Shown here piece by piece: positions 50,356 to 64,000 of a stretch of DNA of 64,000 bases. Position numbers and translations under genes: made by a program. This DNA comes from Trematomus loennbergii (Eukaryota > Chordata > Actinopteri > Perciformes > Nototheniidae). The stretch covers positions 25,261,200 to 25,325,199 of the forward strand of contig JAAOOA010000016.1 of assembly GCA_012861695.1 (NCBI GenBank), in the 5' to 3' direction. The notes below the pieces were generated by a model, which ran no database searches, was not told the origin of the DNA, and was given only the letters and a program-made list of their open reading frames with translations. Position 1 is the first letter of the stretch, and the number at the start of each line of letters is the position of its first letter.

Positions 50356-51417
50356 AGATGATTGACTACAGTGCAAATGTGCCTTCTGTGGTATGTCTAG
50401 GTCACACATTTTCTCAGAGAGTGAGCGGTCTTCCCGTTCATTATTCCCGCTGGTAATTCCTGCTAATATTCCCAGCAGTATTCTGGTTAAATCGGGGTCA
50501 GTGATCTGTTTCCCAGTGGATACTGGCCTGCTTTCGTTCCCCACTTCCACTGTCCTGGTTCACCCACTTATTATTAGCATCTACCTAAGGCAATGTCTGA
50601 GTCTGTGTGTGTGTTGGTGTGAGTGTGCGTTGGTGTGTGTCTGGATCTCTAAAGGCGGCTGAAAATGGACCTTGAATTATTCATTATTCATTTTTTAAAG
50701 TTAGATGTTTTTTATCTTTAAAACAATGCTTACGATAACACGGTCTGATGTCTGATGCCTGTAAAACCAGCTTAGTATCAATGCTAGCATTCCTCAGAGA
50801 CATCAATGGTTAGTGTTAGCCACAAGCTAACCACCTAGTAACAGACTGAAGCACCATGTTATCACTTTGAAATGACATTTTTTCCACACCAGCTGGTAGG
50901 AACTCCTCAGGGAAAGAGTTTGTATGTATTTGGTTCACAGTGTGCATATGTGTGTTTGTGTGTGGTGTGTGTATGCCTGATGCACTAGGCGTATCATTAA
51001 AGGAGGCAGGGATTCACACAGTTTCCTGCAGGCTTTAGCACAGTAGGGGTTACACACACCGACACAAACAAACACACACCCTTCAGCCTCCTTAGTGTAT
51101 TATGGATTTGACCTCTAATATGCTAATGCTCAGGGCGCAGGGTGTTTACAAGATGCGCAAACACACACTTTTCTGTGCACAACTGCAGAGTCATGCAGAA
51201 ACACCCCACAACAAAGCTACTAATGGCAGATGCTAATGAAGAAAATGATGGTGCTCAGCATCAAGCAGCATGGGGGTTCTCTATCCCGTGGAAAGACAAA
51301 GAGCTGTGAAAAAGTGGGAAAAAATTACATAATTGATTTAATAAACAGTGCAATGTCAGGCCTACTTAACAAGTCCCAGTGCACACACAACCAAACACAT
51401 TATATGCAGATAAATGC
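50356..51417 (+). other. Gene-free stretch
   Basis: Short TG-rich patches at about 50600-50640 and 50940-50975. Nothing else recognised. Confidence 0.45.
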
Positions 51418-51425
51418 AATATTGC

Positions 51426-51733
51426 TAAGGATGTCCCGATCAGCTTTTTTTTGCTACCGATCCGATTCCGATCATTTGATTTTGACAATCTGCCGATACC
51501 AATTTTTCCCGATCCGATCTTTATGCAATGCATTAAGAGAAAAAAAAGGTAACAGATAACGGCTGGTCATCCAACGCGCATTTTTGTTTTGTAACATTAA
51601 ATAAAATAATAAAAATAATAAAAAAAAAAAAAAAAATCCCGATCCCCGATTTTTTTTCTCCCGATTCCGATCTTTTGAAAATCACGTGATCGGCTCCGAT
51701 CCCCGATCACGTGATCGGATCGGGACATCTCTA
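51426..51733. mobile_element. hAT-like MITE (AATATTGC duplication)
   Basis: The left end TAAGGATGTCCCGATC pairs with the right end GATCGGGACATCTCTA as inverted repeats with two mismatches. It is flanked by identical 8-bp sequences AATATTGC (51418-51425 and 51734-51741), a clean target-site duplication of hAT length. The interior has many GATCCGAT-type repeats, an A-rich tract and two CACGTG palindromes near the right end. It is non-coding. Confidence 0.88.
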
Positions 51734-51741
51734 AATATTGC

Positions 51742-53102
51742 TTTCATAGAAATCTGGGTTCTTGTTTCTCTCTAGAAAATCTCAGGTCTCAGGTGACCTG
51801 CAGAGTGTTTACTATGTGTGTTTAATCAAAGTGTGTCTTTGGCATCTCTGTATGTGTGTGTTTATAGTATGTGTGGCTTTCAGTCTTTTGTGTTAAAGCA
51901 TTTTTATGTGTCTATGTGTGCTGCCCAATTAAACATAATAAGCCCACTGAAACCACAGACATCTACAGCGTTACAGACCACAACCATGCAGTGTGATCCT
52001 GGGGCTAAAGTCTTGTGAGTCATTAAATGGAGTTATATGAAATTTCAATTATAAAACAGATATTTTTACACAAACTGTAATGTGCTGTGTTTTTTTATTT
52101 TTGTTTATTAGACCAGATTTCTGCAGAGCTGGCTTCTGGTGAAATGCCCTCAACTGTTTTCTTTATGGCCCAGATAAGGATGTTGTCGAGCCAATGACTG
52201 TATGATCCCCTGTATGTTGCGGACCACTGCAGCAACCTACATTTACTCGCCGCTGTCTGGATTCTTTCAGTATTGTTTTGGCGTCAGTGTTACAAGACCC
52301 AAAACTTATTTCCTCTCACACATATCATTCCGACATTTTGTTTTCCTTTCCTCTGGCTATCTCTGTGTTTTTTCCTGCTCCAGCCTAACATCATCACTGC
52401 TAATCATCCTCCACCGCTGGCTTACATATTGCGCTACTACCTGCTGCAGATGGGACTCTACTTAGGTAGCAGCTGGCTAAGAAGGAGGATGAGCATTCCA
52501 GATAGGAAAGCAAACAAAAGCACAACACTGACTCATTCAGTCTTATTCTCGTTTCAGAGCATCTGTAATAGAAAACAAATAGTGCCCAACCATCCTTGGG
52601 CTGAAAATGCATTCCTCAAAAGGGAAATAGCTATTTTGAATGACTTTTTTACCCTTTTTCTCGAATCACTATCAACAATTCGTCAACAGAATAGTGCAAG
52701 GATCTTTAGGCGAGGAAACCATTTTCTCCGTTCTAATGATAACTCTATATCAAAATATGTTTTTGGATCATGACTGCAATCAACGCTATGTTTTTGGGCA
52801 CACTGTATCATATATTCCAATGCAGTGGGCAAATAAAAAAAGTGTCAGTCCTTCATTTAGCTTCCCTCACCTCTCTCACATCCTCATAACGTTTTTCCTT
52901 CTCTGTCCTACATCTTATTTCTTCAGCCCGGCGCTCTTCCTCAAACTCGCTTACTTTATAGATTTTGTTGAATCAGCACTAGCAGACCTTTTCTACATGG
53001 TTTTACTAATCCCTCTGACATTTTTGCAAATCTCTACCTCACGCTCTGTCTTAGTCTCTGTAAGACTGTAACATTAGCAGAACGACAAAGAAGGGCTCCT
53101 AT
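51742..53102 (+). other. Gene-free stretch
   Basis: Overlapping open frames at 52202-52465, 52273-52773 and 52640-53071 are longer than usual but show no domain, codon bias or splice context. I do not call them genes. Confidence 0.4.
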
Positions 53103-53139
53103 CACACACACACAAACACACACACACACACACACACAA
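53103..53139. repeat. (CA)n microsatellite
   Basis: A short AC array with one AA interruption. It is paired with the opposite (TG)n array that begins 133 bp downstream. Confidence 0.92.
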
Positions 53140-53269
53140 CATAAATGCATACATAGTTTCATTACATTAAAAAATACCACACAATCATACTAGACATAAT
53201 CATCGATAGTTACACACATCTACTTCACTACAGGATACCAGCTCAGCCTTGAATGGTGACAAGTGTAGA

Positions 53270-57402
<4,133 letters not shown>

Positions 57403-57600
57403 ATCAGTTCATTAGCTTAGCCTAGCATGATGACTGGAAACAGCTAGGCCCGCTCTGTCCAAAAGTATCCCTATCAGCCTATTAGCACTTCTTAAGCCAA
57501 CTCATTAAAACAATAATGTGTTTAATCCATCCTGCCGACACCATAAAGGCAACAGGCGTAAGAAGTCATCGCCTAGAAGTAGTCCAGCATTAACCACTGT
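57403..57600 (+). repeat. Teleost repeat fragment ('attagcttagc ... ctggaaacagcta' family)
   Basis: It contains 'ttcattagcttagcctagca', 'actggaaacagctaggcc', 'gctctgtccaaaag' and 'tattagcacttctt', in the order expected for a common fish repeat also represented at 38515-38630. Confidence 0.6.
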
Positions 57601-57678
57601 AAAACTGCACTCTGTGTCAACGAGTAGCTTCAGCTTTATCATGAACAAACAGGTATGAGAATAGTAGATCTAACTTAA

Positions 57679-58343
57679 AGTGGACCTATTATGCTATATT
57701 GGAAAAATATATTGTAGGGCCATACCTCTACAAAACATGTCTGTGAAGTTTTTTGCTTAAAATAGCAAACAGATCCCCCATTGTAGCCATGCCTCATACT
57801 GCTCAACCCCTCTTTTGCAGCCCTGTTAGAGAAACGCGGATTTTGGGTCCTTAGCTTAAAAAAAAAAAAGAGGAGGCGGAGCTATTGCCTGATCAGAATT
57901 CTACCGGAGATAAAGTAAAATATGTACGCCATCCTGTTCTAAACCACATCAAGGATTATTTCTGAAACAGTATGGAGCTCAAATGCTTTTTCTCTTGCGG
58001 TTAATCACAAGGTGAGTTCCTTTTTTAATTTCCTGCTTTTAAACACATGTGCTCTCCAGTATAGGTTAGCTCTGAGTGTTAGCGAGGCTTGCTAATGTAA
58101 ACAAAGACGAGATTACGTCCAAAACACGTCAGGCATTGTTTCTGATAGCAACTTTCTGTCGATTTGACGTCAGATCGGCAGCAAATCTGTATCCCTCGTG
58201 TACCCCTGTTTTTAAAAGATTTGGGTACGGAGGAAAAGAGAGAGTGTTTATTTTCTGACGCTGCGTGAGTTCCCCGACGCACCGGGGACACATATTTATG
58301 TATAAAAGACATCACAAAGTGCATTTTGCATGATAGGTCCCCT
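57679..58343. mobile_element. TTAA-flanked MITE, family B
   Basis: The left end 'agtggacctattatgc' and the right end (reverse complement 'aggggacctatcatgc') are inverted repeats with two mismatches. TTAA flanks both sides (57675-57678 and 58344-58347). The 665-bp interior has a run of A near 57862 and no transposase. A TTAA target suggests mobilisation by a piggyBac-type enzyme (inference). Confidence 0.85.
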
Positions 58344-58347
58344 TTAA

Positions 58348-59169
<822 letters not shown>

Positions 59170-59804
59170 AAGTCTGATCGATGACCAATGCAGCTGCGCT
59201 AATCATTGGTAACTAGACGGTTTAATTTAGTGTCCAATCAGAGCAATCATTGGAGAACCAATTAGTCACTAACTAGCACAACTGCCTTGAGGCAAATGAG
59301 GTTAAAAGCTACTTTTGGAAAGCAGAGCACTTGGATAAATGGTTACAACTTCTTGATTGCAGGGTAGCTTTTTAATAGATAAGTGTACGTGCATATGAGA
59401 GTGTGACATCGTGAATCACACCATGTCCAATTAGGTCCGTGATTGGTGTGTTACAGCCTCTATTTTAGACCAGTAGGACAGACACAAAGGGAGGGTGTTC
59501 AATTACTTTTTTCTTCAACTAGCAGCCCTGATATGGGGATTCATGTTTTCAAAGACCGAATTTGTTTGAGGGAGAAAGGTCTTAAACAACATATTTTAAT
59601 CCCTCCTGCCTTTACTGTACTTTGGAATTCACCTGAGTCTTCGTGAAACAGAACCTACCCATGTTGCGTCCTTAGCTGCACTTTCAGATGAGCTAAAATT
59701 GACACACCCATCTTCAAAATGACGGATGGCCCAGACAGAGATCTGTGGGATCTGTAGTGGGTGTAATGAATGTTTCAGGAGGTGCATTTCTGATGTGATG
59801 TTTA

Positions 59805-61714
<1,910 letters not shown>

Positions 61715-61718
61715 TTAA

Positions 61719-62097
61719 AGGTAGAGTAGGTAAGTTTGAGAAACCGGCTCGAGATACACTTTTTGTTATATTCCATGGAATGCTCTTAACATCCCGATAG
61801 CAATGAATATCTTAAGTGCTTTGACAAAAAATCCATAAAAAAATGTCATCTGTGGAAGCCGTAATACTGTAAAAAGCACGACCAATCATTTTAGCCGGCC
61901 CGGCTAAAATAACTGGATGGCCTACCTGCCTGTCAGCCTTCCATCTGTGCACAAACTTATCTCGTGCCCTCATTGGTCATGTGCGCGTTCGTGTGTGTTG
62001 GAGGAGGGGCTCTATAAGGAAGTGGCAGATTTTCTCCGGTTGTGTATTTTCAAATTCTAGCGATCTCGAGCCGGTTTCTCAAACGTCTACCCTACCT
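61719..62097. mobile_element. MITE family A copy 2, complete, TTAA-flanked
   Basis: The left end 'aggtagagtaggtaagtttg' and the right end (reverse complement 'aggtagggtagacgtttgag') are inverted repeats that continue through 'agaaaccggctcgagat', about 38 bp in all. TTAA flanks it at 61715-61718 and 62098-62101. Joining the flanks gives 'ctactcTTAAgacacact', which looks like an uninterrupted LINE-tail sequence. That supports both the boundaries and TTAA as the target. It is nearly identical to 10664-11015. Confidence 0.9.
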
Positions 62098-62101
62098 TTA
62101 A

Positions 62102-62302
62102 GACACACTTCTTCTCCCTGGCCTTCTAGTCAGAGCGGAGCACGACTCCTGACTTTTCCCTGTGTTTTTTATATATCTGTTGTAATTTATTGTCTTTTAT
62201 TGTGATTGTAGTAATGTGTTTTTATTACATGTACAGCACTTTGGCTCGACCAAAAATCGCTTTTAAATGTGCTTTATAAATAAAACTTGATTTGATTTGA
62301 TT
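62102..62302 (+). repeat. LINE 3'-tail-like repeat split by the MITE
   Basis: The sequence 'gacacacttcttctccctgg ... tgtacagcactttggct ... aatgtgctttataaataaaa' ends in a (ttgat/tttga)n tail. This is the arrangement of a common fish LINE 3' end. Its left part lies before 61715, separated by the MITE. Confidence 0.6.
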
Positions 62303-64000
62303 TCCCTCTCATTGTGATTTACTCCTTTCTTTTTTCTGTGTTCCTTCATTTCCTCTAAAAGTGGTTACATCTTTCTCTCCCTTTCTCACCTTCTCGTTTT
62401 CTCTCTTGTGTTGCTCGTTCTCATCTATCCCGCCATGCTTTCTGTTTTTAGATATTGAGGCTTGTCTCTCTCCTTCTCCCTTCGTCTCCCCCCTCTCCAC
62501 TAACACCCTTCCCTCCTATTCTTAGTGCCATAAGTATCTCCACTTTTTCTCTTTTTATGCCTCGAGCAAATGTTGATTCTCCTCTTTACTTTTCATTTCA
62601 ACTCCTCCTGCAGGTTTATCTCGTTCCCTATTGTTCCCTCTTCCCATCTCACCTATTTTTCTTTAAAATCGTACCTTCATCTTCCTCCTCCATCCTCCAT
62701 CCTGAGCAAAGATTGGATGAGGAATGGGATCATCTGTCAGACGAGGACTCGCTTGCTCTCCCTCTGTCTTTGAGAAGCTGAGGAATTTGAGAAGCAGTTT
62801 ATTGATTGTTCTTCAACGCAGCATTTGTTTTTGTTGAAAGGGAATATGTCTTTTTGTGTGTATATGTGTGTTTGAACACTTGTACGTACAATCAAACACT
62901 GCAGTCCACGAGTGAGTGTCCATGCAATCGATGCATTACGCTTTCTTTTGCGCAAAATCAGTACAAGATGCAAACGCTATTTCTTCTGTCTGTTACATTT
63001 ACCCATCTATTGTTGTCTGACTTCAACAATACAATACAATAACAAATTACAGAATAAACATGAAATACAATAGACAGTTTTAAAGGGAAAAAACATCTTC
63101 TTCCTTTTCTATAACAAAGAAATAATGACTCCAACATTCAGGAGCAGTTCAATGTTTTTATTGTTATGATCCACATTATCATTCCTGCTCTTGTTCAAAT
63201 ATGTATTTATATGAGAGATACGCTGTGAGAAACACAAATCCTATTATTTGGGGGCTAAGAAAAACAAGCCTTTTCTCAATGGAGTTCGGCACTGTTTTGG
63301 CTCTCACCAGACGCTGCATTGTGGAATCCCAGAAGTAAAAACGTGCCCAAACTTGGAGACACCAGGGACAGATTCTGCTCCTCAAGCCTGTGACAGTTCC
63401 AGGAAAGACTACTTAAGACAACACAATCTTGGTGCACCATGTACTAGATAACCATGGCATATAAATACAAACAAGTACAGGTTGTACTCTTTTTTCTATT
63501 TGCGCATCTTTTATCGATGCAGTGAAGCCAGTTGAGTCCAGCCTTCACTTCTCACCACTGCTTGCCTTTTTTAATTTTTTAACGCAGCAGCGCTCAGATT
63601 TGATTCTGCTGCTCTCCACAGGTTTCTCCAAAGTGTTTCATTTATTGTTTCCACCTCTCCCTCTCTTTTAATCTTCCCATCATTCCTTCCATCTCTCTCC
63701 ATGCCGTGAGTAGGCGGACACCAGCGGAGGTGAGAAGTGAGAGCGTGAGTGTGTGCCCGGAACCATGGCAACGCTGTCCTAATTGGCCAATGGCAGGATG
63801 ATTGTCAGCTGTTGTTGGTGAGGGCTGTTCGTGCAGACAGGCGGCAGGGTTGGACAGCCCCAGATGGGTGCTTCAGATATGAGGAATAAGAATGACAATT
63901 TATTCTTTTTATCTCCAGTTTGAGCCTTGAAATCAATTTCTCCAGAAACTAAAGCTCTTGTTGAAGTGGATGAGTAGTTTGCGGCTTTGTCTGTGTGTCT
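62303..64000 (+). other. Gene-free 3' end of window
   Basis: It is pyrimidine-rich to about 62720, then AT-rich. I checked an acidic frame near 62700-62780 (DEEWDHLSDEDS) as a possible exon, but it matches nothing in the exchanger and lacks convincing splice sites. Confidence 0.4.

Noticed and set aside
52202..53071. Overlapping open frames of 87, 166 and 143 codons
   Set aside because: They overlap in different frames, lack domains and show no splice structure.
62700..62781. Acidic peptide DEEWDHLSDEDS as a possible exchanger or other exon
   Set aside because: It does not match the exchanger's acidic loop, and no good acceptor/donor pair flanks it.

Overview
This window is vertebrate nuclear DNA, almost certainly from a teleost fish. 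The evidence is an AT-rich background, GT/AG introns, one recognisable gene broken into exons, abundant (TG)n/(CA)n microsatellites, and many short non-autonomous transposons, tRNA-derived SINE pieces and LINE tails of types common in ray-finned fish. Nothing prokaryotic, viral or CRISPR-like is visible.

The only gene I can support is the 5' half of a plus-strand sodium/calcium exchanger (SLC8/NCX family), closest by eye to SLC8A1 (NCX1). A TATA-like box at 8067 and a splice donor at 8218/8219 suggest an untranslated first exon near 8097-8218. Three coding exons follow: 19056-19930 (signal peptide, glycosylated N-terminus, first membrane domain with the alpha-1 repeat, XIP autoinhibitory helix), 21387-21551 (start of the cytosolic loop) and 22956-23745 (rest of the loop start, Ca2+-binding domain CBD1, beginning of CBD2). 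In mammalian SLC8A1 this stretch is a single large exon; here two phase-0 introns split it. Two of the three exons carry an apparent one-base loss that breaks the frame in otherwise well conserved sequence. Assembly error is the simplest explanation, but a damaged paralogue is possible. The C-terminal exons (alternative A/B exons onward, alpha-2 repeat) were not found, so from 23746 to the window end is probably one very long intron.

The rest is intergenic (1 to about 8 kb) or intronic. It holds several well-delimited miniature transposons: two copies of a TTAA-flanked family (10664-11015 and 61719-62097), another TTAA-flanked element (57679-58343), two with 8-bp target duplications (36087-36576, 51426-51733), one with a TTA duplication (49779-50352), and one filling nearly half of the first coding intron (20651-21275). 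There is also a SINE cluster (33785-34372), a diverged local duplication (35232/35571) and a concentration of long dinucleotide arrays at 43-48 kb. The arrays repeatedly occur as oppositely oriented pairs about 100-135 bp apart. I saw no convincing second protein-coding gene and no RNA gene.
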